DNA from: Candidatus Thalassarchaeaceae archaeon
GTDB lineage: Archaea; Thermoplasmatota; Poseidoniia; Poseidoniales; Thalassarchaeaceae
Direction: 5' to 3'
DNA length: 64,000 nt
NCBI GenBank assembly: GCA_029250605.1
Contig: JAQXEZ010000008.1
Coordinates: 111,770 to 175,769 of the forward strand
In this document: positions 28,533-37,991 of the stretch, in pieces
Numbering within the stretch: position 1 is the stretch's first letter
Layout: every line of letters begins with the position of its first letter
Notes under the pieces: model-generated
Database searches by the model: none
The model's input: the letters and a program-made list of their open reading frames with translations, nothing else
Told to the model about the DNA's origin: nothing
Made by a program: the position numbers and the translations under genes

Positions 28533-30110
28533 CTAAAGGCCAAGCAACCTAGCTACAAAGGGGAGGATGGGGGAAATGATGGCGAGAGCGGCGCCGAACA
28601 TGAATACCGCCCCGGTTGTCATCCTTAGGCGGGTAAAGAGATCGGAGCGTACTTGTGATGTTAGCACCTTTCCAGAAATAAGATTCCCTGAAGAGTCCTC
28701 GAGCCTCACTGTTACCGTTGCATCGCCCATAGAAGAAGGAATCAGTGTCTGCCAGACAATTCTCGAGGATGCCAATGAAGATGAGACTCTCTCGTAGGTT
28801 GATTTTCCTGACAATGGGTCGCTCCTATGAGGTTCCGCTTTGAGTCTATAGACGCACTCGTTTGGTCTGAAGTCAGGAGTCTGCACCCTTAAAATGAGGT
28901 CCTGGGTTTCTCCTGTTTCGTTTAGGACGAAGGCGAATAGATTTGCCTGGCCAAGTGTTAGATTCTCCATGTCAACATCAAACCATATTTGCTCACTGGT
29001 ATGTGTTGACAAGTGCATCCTCATCCTATCGTTTAGGCGGAAGAAAGGGGCGCATCGGTCCCTCGCATGCATAAGTAACCGGTCCAATGTCTCTTCTCCA
29101 AGCTCGGGATGATTGATAATCTGGTCAATAGTTGCTGAATCCACCAATTCCCCGAGTGCTTGATGGAAATCATCCTCTTCGATCAAGCCTGAGCGGAACA
29201 AATCAAGAACTTGTAGTAAATACTCCTGTAATTCTGAAAGTTTCACGCCGCTCTGAAGATTCTCACTAAATGATGAGACGTACTTGGAGAGGCGAACAGC
29301 TAGTAGAGGATCAACATGAGACCTGATGACGTCAGTGAATGGCTTATTCAGCAATGCAGGATGCATCGGAGGGGAGAATGCGGCCAACAGACCCCATGGC
29401 TCCACCGTGTTGAATCGGGGACGATTGGAAACCATGTATACACTATGTCCAGAAAGTAGAGTGCCGGTGGATAATGCAATCAGTACTGGGATTCCTTGAG
29501 TATCGGAAGGGAAAACCAATGCCAATCCAAGTAGACCAGTTGAGAAAAACATCAGAGTAGTTGTAAGGTTGAGTTGGTTAGAGGCGCCATCAATTACTGC
29601 TCTCATCTCGCTATACCCATGGGTGCTGCGAAATGTGATTCCAGTAGAGACTATCTCATTTGTTTCGATTTGAAAAATCCTCTTTGTAACCCACAACAAG
29701 TAATGGAGAACAATCAATAGCATCAGATCGGTTACCATCAGGGCTAGTGCGAGTAAGTAAACTGATTTTGAGAATGTAAAATCGAAGAATAGTTCCTGCA
29801 CCCCTCCCTCCCACCAGCCTGGAACTGATCCCCGATATGACTGTGCAAGGCCGAATAGGAGCACGACTACAATCGGAAGGAATAGAATCAAGCGCGCGCC
29901 CCTGCTGATTAATAGGTCATCAATTCCTGTCAAAATGGACTCTCTGGACTTCAATGTCTCCTTGTTATTGTTGATTTCTAACTTTTCCTCTTCCTTCACC
30001 ATTCCTTTGATTTCGGGAGCAGAGGGTGTCTCTGTCTGTAGTGTTGCCACCATTGATTCCAATTCACTCTCGGGTGAGTGGAAATTGCTTGGCTCTTCGG
30101 TCGGAGACAT
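28533..30110 (-). CDS. Large multi-TM membrane protein, unknown function
   Basis: TM segments LILFLPIVVVLLFGLAQSY, LLALALMVTDLMLLIVLHYLLWV, C-terminal FMFGAALAIISPILPFVARLLGL; no family recognised. Confidence 0.55.
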   Translation of the reverse strand: MSPTEEPSNFHSPESELESMVATLQTETPSAPEIKGMVKEEEKLEINNNKETLKSRESILTGIDDLLISRGARLILFLPIVVVLLFGLAQSYRGSVPGWWEGGVQELFFDFTFSKSVYLLALALMVTDLMLLIVLHYLLWVTKRIFQIETNEIVSTGITFRSTHGYSEMRAVIDGASNQLNLTTTLMFFSTGLLGLALVFPSDTQGIPVLIALSTGTLLSGHSVYMVSNRPRFNTVEPWGLLAAFSPPMHPALLNKPFTDVIRSHVDPLLAVRLSKYVSSFSENLQSGVKLSELQEYLLQVLDLFRSGLIEEDDFHQALGELVDSATIDQIINHPELGEETLDRLLMHARDRCAPFFRLNDRMRMHLSTHTSEQIWFDVDMENLTLGQANLFAFVLNETGETQDLILRVQTPDFRPNECVYRLKAEPHRSDPLSGKSTYERVSSSLASSRIVWQTLIPSSMGDATVTVRLEDSSGNLISGKVLTSQVRSDLFTRLRMTTGAVFMFGAALAIISPILPFVARLLGL

Positions 30111-30113
30111 GAA

Positions 30114-30773
30114 TTAAACCTCCATAGAAGTAATTCTAGCCAGAATCTTCATTGAAATGCTATCAGATAATCTGATGATCTTACCATTAGAAATTATCGT
30201 GCCTCCGGACACTAAGACTGATTCACCTGCCCCAAGTCCGCAATCGCTGATAGTGATGGATTCAACATCATTTGCAACTATCATTTCCACTACAGCGGAT
30301 GCTCCCTCTGGTAAGCGCCCTAATGGCAATAGCATTCCGACGCCCAAAGTATCAAAATCGCGCTCAATGCTAGGAATTCTGTGACCCCCTACAGTGGTCT
30401 CGGGATAGCCAAGAAGCCGGTCGAGAGTTTCCTCCAGTTCTATGCCCACTGCATGCTCCATTTTGCATGCAACCCCTTTCACGTCCCCCTTGAAGCCGAT
30501 CACATCTTTCAGAAGAACCTCGAGAAGTCCTTCTCGCCGTTTTACCCTAGCTGCTAACTGGAATCCCTCGGTTGTTAATCGGCATCCACGATATGGGATG
30601 TGAGTAATCATTTCACGTTGGGAGAGGCGCTGAACCATTTCTGTTACAGAGGCAGCAGATACTCCCATCAATTCAGCAATTTGAGTAGTCTTAACAATCT
30701 CGCCAGGAGTCTCGGTATGAACCTCGAAGATAGTCTTCAGGTACATCTCCTCAATTTCGCTGAATTCAGACAT
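30114..30773 (-). CDS. DtxR/MntR-family metal-dependent transcriptional regulator
   Basis: EEMYLKTIFEV...TTQIAELMGVSAASVTEMVQRLSQREMITHIPYRGCRLTTEG; C-terminal FeoA-like domain. Confidence 0.88.
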   Translation of the reverse strand: MSEFSEIEEMYLKTIFEVHTETPGEIVKTTQIAELMGVSAASVTEMVQRLSQREMITHIPYRGCRLTTEGFQLAARVKRREGLLEVLLKDVIGFKGDVKGVACKMEHAVGIELEETLDRLLGYPETTVGGHRIPSIERDFDTLGVGMLLPLGRLPEGASAVVEMIVANDVESITISDCGLGAGESVLVSGGTIISNGKIIRLSDSISMKILARITSMEV

Positions 30774-32343
30774 CTTGCGCCCCCTCGGCCTCGGCCATGA
30801 ATTCAGTCTTGCACACCGGGCACCTAGACATTGCTGGCCTATTGTCCATCTTTACCCTCAACGCCTGTTCACATTCTGGGCAATTTAGAGTGTCTTCGGA
30901 CGAGCGGACAACCGGATGTGATGGTTTGTCGTTTTCACCTACTATGAATTCCATTGAGCATGCAGGGCAGCGAACTCCTCCGGCATGATTGTGTGGGACC
31001 ATCAATCTTTGATCGCAGTATGAGCATTGAATTTCCGTCTTCTCCTGTTTAGAGATTGACTTTGCCGATTCCTTGGTTTCACGAAGATTGAAATCAGAGG
31101 TAGAGGGGGTCCTAGTAGAAATTGCACGCCAAACTAATGTCCCTACCAGGATTGTTAGAACCCCTGCGAGAAGGCCATAACCGGCGGCGAGAATGTCAAA
31201 GGGAAGTTTCAGTCCTTCCTGGCTATTATCCGCCTCTATTGAGTAAAAAATTGAGGATTTGATGCCGCTAGTATGCCACTGCACCTCTAAAACAACGCTA
31301 TCACTAGTCGGCCAATTTGGCAAAGACACGTCCGTTGTGAGATTTGAGCCGGGCATTACCGATTGGACATCTGTTTCGGAGAGGATTTTCTGGTCGGAAG
31401 AAGAAATCACCCGGACATAACCAGATTGTGCTTGATAATTGCCCATATTTTCTAAGAATATGGAGGCCATGACCCTATCTCCGGGAATTGGTTTTTCGGG
31501 AGTAAAGAAGGCTTCTACCAAAATTGAGTCTTTATTCACCAATGGCTCTGAAACATTCATCTCCGAGGAATTTACAGAATCTGATGAAGGCAACCATTCA
31601 ATTGGAATCGCCTCCAATATTACCTCATCTGCTGAAGGATGTCCTAGGTCGAATGTGATGGTCCTTCGGCCCGGATCAGATACAATCTGTATTCTCTGCA
31701 ATAATTGGTAGCTCCCCTGGGAACCTGTCGAGGCCTCGAGCATAATTCCCCTGGATTTTCCATTAGACAGAAATACCGATGCGTCGAAATTCAATCCACC
31801 AGAATTAGTCCATTCTATTGTGTCAAAAGATAGATCGAGGACCTGGCTCGGCATCACCTCCACTGAAAAATTACCTTGCAATTGTGAATTATCCGAGTCG
31901 TCATCCACAGAAACCTGCCAATCGAAATTGTTCGTCCCTGATGAAGACAGTTTGAAGGGGGTGAAAACTTCGCGAGTAGAACCGGGAGAGATGGGAATCT
32001 GCACGCCCTGGAAAATCTCATCCCCGGATATTGGGGATATGATCAGTGACACGGTCCCGCTAGAATTACCTGAATTGGTCACCATCATTGAGGCAACAAG
32101 TGTGTCTCCTACGTATCCCGGCTCTCCAGAAACTGCCAACCCAGAACCTCCTGATGATGTGAAATTAGTGAAGTTTGTTGACTCGTCAGAGTAATTGGAT
32201 TCTATTAGACTCGAATCTAGATGGTGTGGCGAGTATGAATTCAAACTGATGCACGATAGCGATATTATCGCTATCGTCATGAGAATAGAATTGCCTACCA
32301 AGACCCTCATGGAGTCGGCTTGAATGGACATCGTATGAATCAA
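30766..32343 (-). CDS. Secreted/membrane protein: CARDB-like ectodomain, TM helix, two C-terminal zinc ribbons
   Basis: SSGGSGLAVSGEPGYVGDTLVASMMVTNSGNSSGTVSLII; TM ILAAGYGLLAGVLTILVGTLVW; CSYCDQRL..CPACSMEF and CPECEQAL..CPVCKTEF. Confidence 0.6.
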   Translation of the reverse strand: MIHTMSIQADSMRVLVGNSILMTIAIISLSCISLNSYSPHHLDSSLIESNYSDESTNFTNFTSSGGSGLAVSGEPGYVGDTLVASMMVTNSGNSSGTVSLIISPISGDEIFQGVQIPISPGSTREVFTPFKLSSSGTNNFDWQVSVDDDSDNSQLQGNFSVEVMPSQVLDLSFDTIEWTNSGGLNFDASVFLSNGKSRGIMLEASTGSQGSYQLLQRIQIVSDPGRRTITFDLGHPSADEVILEAIPIEWLPSSDSVNSSEMNVSEPLVNKDSILVEAFFTPEKPIPGDRVMASIFLENMGNYQAQSGYVRVISSSDQKILSETDVQSVMPGSNLTTDVSLPNWPTSDSVVLEVQWHTSGIKSSIFYSIEADNSQEGLKLPFDILAAGYGLLAGVLTILVGTLVWRAISTRTPSTSDFNLRETKESAKSISKQEKTEIQCSYCDQRLMVPHNHAGGVRCPACSMEFIVGENDKPSHPVVRSSEDTLNCPECEQALRVKMDNRPAMSRCPVCKTEFMAEAEGAQDV

Positions 32344-32363
32344 ACCCCCAAAAATGTCCAGTA

Positions 32364-33227
32364 TTGCCTAAAAGGGATGTATTTCTCGGAATCGAAATGG
32401 ACACTGGAGAACTGATGCGGGTAGAGCCAAACGAGCTCGCTGAAAAACTCCTGAAAAGGAGGATTATACTAAAGGACAATCTTCCTGGCGTAATACGAAA
32501 TCTGGAAGCTGAAGAAGACTCATTGGCTCCAAAGGTCGATAGGATGAGAAAGGTTTTCGATGATGCAAATAGCAAGGTTGCATCTTTCAAGGAGGAGAGG
32601 GGCCGCTGTCAGAGAGAAGCTGGGGGGTTGATCCCCGAGGTAAAAGATATCAGAGAGAGTCTGATTAACTCCGGGGGGATGATTATCCTAGACCCCCAGT
32701 GGAAAAAGAAAAAACTGCTGGAGCAGATCGAAGAAATAGAGAATAAGATTCAGACCACGGCTCTTGATCACAAATCCGAGAGGAAACTGTTGGAGAAGAG
32801 GAGGGCGCTTATCTCGGAAAACGATAAATGGGTCAAGGATAGAAAGGATTCCAACCCAGAGATGTCCATCTATTTGGCGAAGAACAGGAAGATGTCTGAA
32901 TTATTCAAGAAGGCAGATAAAGCCCATTCTAAGATGATTGAAGCGGTTTCAAAGGCACAACCGATGTATAAGAAGCTGTCAGAATCATCTGGAGAATTAA
33001 AGGAAGTGAAGAGCCAGTTAGATAGGGCCAGGGAATTGCTTTCTCAGAGTGATAAGGCAATTGAATACTGGGAAAAGAGGTTGGAGTTCGGTTTTGGTGA
33101 TATTGGACCGGGGTACCGAGATCTCCTTAGGTCTAGAAAGACAGTTAATGATGGTGGACGATCCTCTTTTGCAAAGAAGACAGGGAAGAAAACCAAGCCA
33201 AGAAAATTAGCAGGTGAAGAAGAATGA
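32364..33227 (+). CDS. Coiled-coil protein (COG1340-like), cluster member 1
   Basis: KKKLLEQIEEIENKIQTTALDHKSERKLLEKRRAL; KKADKAHSKMIEAVSKAQ; basic tail KKTKPRKL. Confidence 0.6.
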   Translation: MPKRDVFLGIEMDTGELMRVEPNELAEKLLKRRIILKDNLPGVIRNLEAEEDSLAPKVDRMRKVFDDANSKVASFKEERGRCQREAGGLIPEVKDIRESLINSGGMIILDPQWKKKKLLEQIEEIENKIQTTALDHKSERKLLEKRRALISENDKWVKDRKDSNPEMSIYLAKNRKMSELFKKADKAHSKMIEAVSKAQPMYKKLSESSGELKEVKSQLDRARELLSQSDKAIEYWEKRLEFGFGDIGPGYRDLLRSRKTVNDGGRSSFAKKTGKKTKPRKLAGEEE

Positions 33228-34189
33228 GTGAGAGGTCCGAAATGAACAATTGGGGCGATCTCGAGGAATTCGATGCAGAAGGTATCAGTAGGATTGTCAA
33301 AGAAAAGAAGGTTTTGCTGCGCTCCATTGACGGGCAGATTAGAGACCTGCAGTCAGAGAGGAAGGAACAAGTGCATATAATCAAGGCTTTGAGATCTGCA
33401 ATTGTAGGTTTTGAAAATTCTGATTCTGGGAGAAAGAAGTTGCTTGGCGAATTTCACTCATTCAGAAAAATGGCGCAAAAACAGCGCGAGAAGCGGGATT
33501 CGATAAACAAGTGTGTACCACCCCCATCGAAGATTTTAGAAGAGTGGTTGAGTGACACATTCGATTCTTTAACTAACATTGACAATGACTTGACTTCCGT
33601 TCCAATGCTAAATCCAGAGCTAACTGCATTCAGCAGATTCTTTGAGATTCAGGCATCTATTAAGAAAAAGAGAGAGGCAGAGGAGGCACATTCGGATTAT
33701 ATCAAGAAAGTGAGTGAGATGAGGAAAATTTCTTCTAAATTGGATCAAAATAAGGAAGTCTCAAACAAGGTAGTATCAGAACTAAAAGACAATGTAGAGA
33801 TTGAAGAAGATAAAGTTAGCAGGAAAGAAATTAGTCGAATCAGCAAGAGGATTTCATCGATTGATAAGAAGATTGAATCAATGAAAGGGGCCGTGAAGAT
33901 TGAGCGCAAGGAACTGAAAAGAGTTGAGAAATTCTCCAGAATTTCATCTGGCAGGGGGGACTTCTCCAGCATAGAAGATATTCGTGGTATTGCAGCTAAG
34001 GGAGGTGCTCTGAGCACAGATGAATTGGGTGCATTGCTAGAGTCTGGCGGGCTCTCATCGATTTCTGAAACGGGAGAGGAAGAATCCAAAAAGTCGGAAG
34101 AAGCGTCCAAGCCCAGGAAAAAGAGTAGGAAGATAGGAGTCTCCAGAAGAGGTAGTAGGCAAGGCCGAATTGCTACTCGCAGAGAGTAG
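33224..34189 (+). CDS. Coiled-coil protein, cluster member 2, tail RKKSRKIGVSRRGSRQGRIATRRE
   Basis: Overlaps the previous ORF by 4 nt; heptad-rich throughout; conserved tail. Confidence 0.6.
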   Translation: MSERSEMNNWGDLEEFDAEGISRIVKEKKVLLRSIDGQIRDLQSERKEQVHIIKALRSAIVGFENSDSGRKKLLGEFHSFRKMAQKQREKRDSINKCVPPPSKILEEWLSDTFDSLTNIDNDLTSVPMLNPELTAFSRFFEIQASIKKKREAEEAHSDYIKKVSEMRKISSKLDQNKEVSNKVVSELKDNVEIEEDKVSRKEISRISKRISSIDKKIESMKGAVKIERKELKRVEKFSRISSGRGDFSSIEDIRGIAAKGGALSTDELGALLESGGLSSISETGEEESKKSEEASKPRKKSRKIGVSRRGSRQGRIATRRE

Positions 34190-34252
34190 ATTGATTGAAA
34201 ACTTGGTATTCCTTAAATGGAGACCCAAATTGGAAGTGACAGAGGGACGTAG

Positions 34253-35113
34253 TTGGAGCTCAATCAGTCGAATTATAGTACTGTTTTCGAAACGAAGACT
34301 CAAACAGTTAGCGATAAGCTGGCAGATTTCAAAACACAGCGCGACCAACTTAACGTCAAGGTCAGGGGCCAATTGGACAAGAGGAATGAGATTAATAGCC
34401 AGGTTAAGGAATTGATCACCGAAGTCCAAAAGCAGAAGGCCTTGCGAAATGAGGCAAACAGCAAAGTTGCAGAACTAAGGAAAATTAGACTAGAAAAAAC
34501 AAATGAGTTGAAGGAAATTAGGACTAAACTAAGAAGCTCGGTAGAGAATAAAGATCGTGACTCTGGAAGGAAGAAGAATGGCCAAAATTCTCGGACAGTT
34601 CGTGAGCAGATGAATAAACTAGAGTGGCGCCACCAAACTGGGCAAATTAGCCCAAAAAAGGAGAAGGATTTCTTCACGACAATGAAGAGATTGCAGGCAG
34701 AATTTAAGACACTCAAAAAATCAGAGGAAGCAAGTAGCTCTTCTGTTCTAAAGGAAGTTAAGCAAGCAGAGAAGAGGCAACAGAAGGCACATGACGCTGT
34801 AACTGGTGCTTCAGAGGAATCCGAGGAAGCCCATTCACTGATGATGGAACTTTCAAATGAAGTAGACAGGCTAAGAGGAATGGCAAATTCGGAACATCTT
34901 GGACTAACGTCGACTAAGGGCGATGCCGATGATTTGCATAACAAATATATCATTTCCCTCAGATGCATCCATTCCATGCAAGATATTCTGAAGTTATCGG
35001 GATCAAAGAGGGACCAAGATTCCGAGAGAGTTGATGTAACTGACCTAATGGCTAGGCTGATGGAAGGCCAAACACTATCAGATGAAGATATGATGCTTCT
35101 CCAGAGGAATTAG
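34253..35113 (+). CDS. Coiled-coil protein (COG1340-like), cluster member 3
   Basis: TQRDQLNVKVRGQLDKRNEINSQVKELITEVQKQKALRNEANSKVAEL; apparent TTG start. Confidence 0.6.
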   Translation: MELNQSNYSTVFETKTQTVSDKLADFKTQRDQLNVKVRGQLDKRNEINSQVKELITEVQKQKALRNEANSKVAELRKIRLEKTNELKEIRTKLRSSVENKDRDSGRKKNGQNSRTVREQMNKLEWRHQTGQISPKKEKDFFTTMKRLQAEFKTLKKSEEASSSSVLKEVKQAEKRQQKAHDAVTGASEESEEAHSLMMELSNEVDRLRGMANSEHLGLTSTKGDADDLHNKYIISLRCIHSMQDILKLSGSKRDQDSERVDVTDLMARLMEGQTLSDEDMMLLQRN

Positions 35114-36072
35114 TAGTCGTATAGACGACCATTTCTGCCATGCAGTATCTTCTCAGTTTCTAAATGGATTACCCATCCGGGGATCATAATCTTACTATGG
35201 CTGACTATTGCTCTTTCTGAATCCAAAGGCCATTTCTGGAGAAGCATGCTCCGGACAGTTCCTGAAACACCACTCTTTACTGAATTCCCTCGCCTTCTTT
35301 CCTCTATGACTTTGGACAATTCTTCGTTAATTCTATCCGGAGCTAGCCAATTGATATCTTGCGGTTCAATCGTCCTCAGAATGGGGGCATGCTGAAGGTT
35401 CTGGATGTCATTTAGTAGAGTCACAGTTTTTGACCATGGGTCCTCTAGAATCGTCCATTCACCGGATTCAATTTCACCGTTGGGACCATGCAATTCACCC
35501 AATACCGACCATAGCCGTGCAGAGATTAGGACAGGAGTAGACGAGACTCCCTCCATCCCTCTTTGGGCAGACCAAGATTTGACCTCAATGGCTGGTTTCA
35601 GAACTAGAATTTTCTCAATTTTTCTTTCATGGCCATACTCCTCCATTCTTGCTCGGTCATCTTCATCCTTAGCAGCTGCAATCAAGTCACCAGAAAGAAC
35701 CGCCTTACCGATCCACGATGAAATGTCTTCTGGTTCGAGAATTATGAAATCGAAAGTATCTACTGAGTGGCATTCTGATTGAACCGGCCTTTCACTGAGA
35801 ATTAGGTTCAATCCACTAGGTGCATCCATTCCAAACCTGATAATCTCACTCTTAGTTATCGGCAATATGCCCGCTCGAGCATGCCAGATGAAAACCTCGT
35901 TTGAGTGGATTTCTAGTTCTGGGATAGACGTCGCCACTCCGAAGCAGGTGAATCCGTGAGGAGAAAAGACCACATTATGGGTTCGGAGATTAACAGATTT
36001 TATTCCGATTAAATCTCGCAACGCCGCTTCCATGGAGATTGGCCAGTGGGTCTGACTTTGAAGAAAACCCAA
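35110..36072 (-). CDS. Hypothetical protein
   Basis: Long ORF, convergent 4-nt overlap with the coiled-coil gene; no family recognised. Confidence 0.55.
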   Translation of the reverse strand: MGFLQSQTHWPISMEAALRDLIGIKSVNLRTHNVVFSPHGFTCFGVATSIPELEIHSNEVFIWHARAGILPITKSEIIRFGMDAPSGLNLILSERPVQSECHSVDTFDFIILEPEDISSWIGKAVLSGDLIAAAKDEDDRARMEEYGHERKIEKILVLKPAIEVKSWSAQRGMEGVSSTPVLISARLWSVLGELHGPNGEIESGEWTILEDPWSKTVTLLNDIQNLQHAPILRTIEPQDINWLAPDRINEELSKVIEERRRGNSVKSGVSGTVRSMLLQKWPLDSERAIVSHSKIMIPGWVIHLETEKILHGRNGRLYDY

Positions 36073-36101
36073 AAAAATTGTTCTTGGGGGGGATTATTCC
36101 A

Positions 36102-36398
36102 TCAAAGGTTAGGGGCGAGCTGAAGTAAATCGCTTTGTCCGGCATCGATGATGCAAAGAGAGCTTACTGGGAATGGTTTTCCGCATGCTGCGCCAAGTTG
36201 CCTGTTCACCATGGTAACCTGGTGCATAGGCACGGATGGGTGTGAATTTCTCAATTCATCGATAAATGACTCTGGGCAATTAGCGGCAACGAGTACCATT
36301 TTGGCCTCGCCCCTGGTGCACTCAGATGATGTTTGCCTTTGGCCGAAAACAATGTTACCAGTGTTTATTCCTTGCTTCAATTGTCTAGCAATGTCCAT
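36102..36398 (-). CDS. rpl30e: 50S ribosomal protein L30e
   Basis: QGINTGNIVFGQRQTSSECTRGEAKMVLVAANCP; downstream of rpoA2 as is typical. Confidence 0.85.
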   Translation of the reverse strand: MDIARQLKQGINTGNIVFGQRQTSSECTRGEAKMVLVAANCPESFIDELRNSHPSVPMHQVTMVNRQLGAACGKPFPVSSLCIIDAGQSDLLQLAPNL

Positions 36399-36407
36399 TC
36401 GTTCACC

Positions 36408-37991
36408 TCAATTAGTTTCCTGGGGTATGTAGAACAACTCGACGCTGCCCGTACCCAAAGCTACTGGCTGGCCGACAATGATGTTCTCAGTCACACCAGA
36501 TAGCATGTCCCTTTCACCAATTACTCCAGCCTTCAATAGGTGAGTCACAGTAACTTCGAAAGCCGATCTGGCAAGAATTGAGTGCTTGGTCCCGCTGACT
36601 CCATGCCGACCTATGGCCCTAACTTCCCCTCCGGTTGTCATTACGTCTGAAACCATGATGAGGTGCCTAACGTCAACATCAAGACCCGCTCCTTCCAAGG
36701 TGTCCCACATTTCGTTAATAATTGCTTGACGGGCTGCTTCGATCCCTAGGTAGTCATGGATCTCATTGATATTGTTGGTGTAAGTTCTAGATCTATCTAT
36801 TCCATCGAACTCGCTGACCTTCGAAAGGTTTGACCCAATGGTGGAAATGTAGTACTCGCCCGTGTTAGTCATTGGTCCTTGGACAGTTGCCCTACTGATT
36901 CCTGGTAGACCCTTCAAACGGAGTTTCTTGATCTTGTCTTCAAGTTGGAGAAGAGCTGTGTATGTTGGTGGATCGGATGCTAAATCGGCCAGATCCTCTT
37001 CCTTTATTATACCGGGAATGATTCTGAGTGACTTTGGACGGTCCTCGTTATCGGCTTGAACGTAAAGTCGGAGTGCGCGGGAAAGTTTGTCCCTCACCTC
37101 AGCCCCATTCATCTTCTTCAGCCTCATATTGCTATTGTTCAATTGGAGGACGATGTTCCTCTGGGCGACGTCAACGTCGATAGTGGCAATATCAATTGCA
37201 GTAGTGGTCTCGATTGCAGCTGCTAAATCCCTGACTAGCTTCTCATTAGTCCTTAGGGGATTGTTTTTGGAATTCTTCTCATCCATGTAAATTATCATGG
37301 TTGGTGTCTTGGGTACCTTTCTCGCATCGACGATCTCGATAATCCTTGGAAGACCCTGTGTGACGTTTACAGTTGCCACACCGGCATAGTGGAAAGTACG
37401 CATAGTCATCTGCGTACCAGGTTCGCCAATTGACTGGGCGGTAGTGATGCCTACGGCTTCGTGAGGAACTGCCTTAGAATCCATGTAGAAATTGTATGCA
37501 GAGGTGATTATCTTCTTTGCCTTGGCATCGGTCAATTTCTTCTCCCCCCTGTTGTGGAGCCCCTTTACTAGTTGATCAATCATCCTTGGAGTCATTTTCG
37601 AACCTGTTTTTGTTGCGGCTTTGTTTAGTTGGATATACATCTCATCTTCGTGGTCAATGTCACGGATAAGTTGTGCCATTTTCGAATCATAGTCGTAATC
37701 CTGCAACGGTAGAGAGCGCGTAGTTCTTCTTCGTCTAGAGGCGGTTCGACGCCTTACAACCGTCTTCTCAGTACTTGCAGTAGAGGATCTAGATGATTTT
37801 ATGGAGCTTGCCATTACACCGTGGATTTTCTGAGATGTTCCCGAGTCTATCCCGCAGATCTGAGCAATTTGCCCGGGAGAGAGTCCCTTAACGTCATCCC
37901 ACTTTCTGTCATCCGCTAGCTTGTGTGCGTACTCCTCCTCGATGCCGAGATCCATCAATTTCTTCTTTGTTGCACTCTTAACGACCATCAA
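36408..37991 (-). CDS. rpoA2: RNA polymerase subunit A'' with N-terminal HhH-like extension
   Basis: [92 protein letters not shown]. Confidence 0.96.
   Translation of the reverse strand: MMVVKSATKKKLMDLGIEEEYAHKLADDRKWDDVKGLSPGQIAQICGIDSGTSQKIHGVMASSIKSSRSSTASTEKTVVRRRTASRRRRTTRSLPLQDYDYDSKMAQLIRDIDHEDEMYIQLNKAATKTGSKMTPRMIDQLVKGLHNRGEKKLTDAKAKKIITSAYNFYMDSKAVPHEAVGITTAQSIGEPGTQMTMRTFHYAGVATVNVTQGLPRIIEIVDARKVPKTPTMIIYMDEKNSKNNPLRTNEKLVRDLAAAIETTTAIDIATIDVDVAQRNIVLQLNNSNMRLKKMNGAEVRDKLSRALRLYVQADNEDRPKSLRIIPGIIKEEDLADLASDPPTYTALLQLEDKIKKLRLKGLPGISRATVQGPMTNTGEYYISTIGSNLSKVSEFDGIDRSRTYTNNINEIHDYLGIEAARQAIINEMWDTLEGAGLDVDVRHLIMVSDVMTTGGEVRAIGRHGVSGTKHSILARSAFEVTVTHLLKAGVIGERDMLSGVTENIIVGQPVALGTGSVELFYIPQETN

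Noticed and set aside
32186-32590. 134-aa minus-strand ORF across the divergent promoter
   Set aside because: Overlaps the starts of two better supported divergent genes; Ser/Phe-rich antisense artefact.
34300-34977. 225-aa minus-strand ORF antisense to the coiled-coil gene
   Set aside because: Low-complexity S/F/L-rich translation typical of the antisense of a K/E-rich coiled coil; the sense ORF is the better gene.
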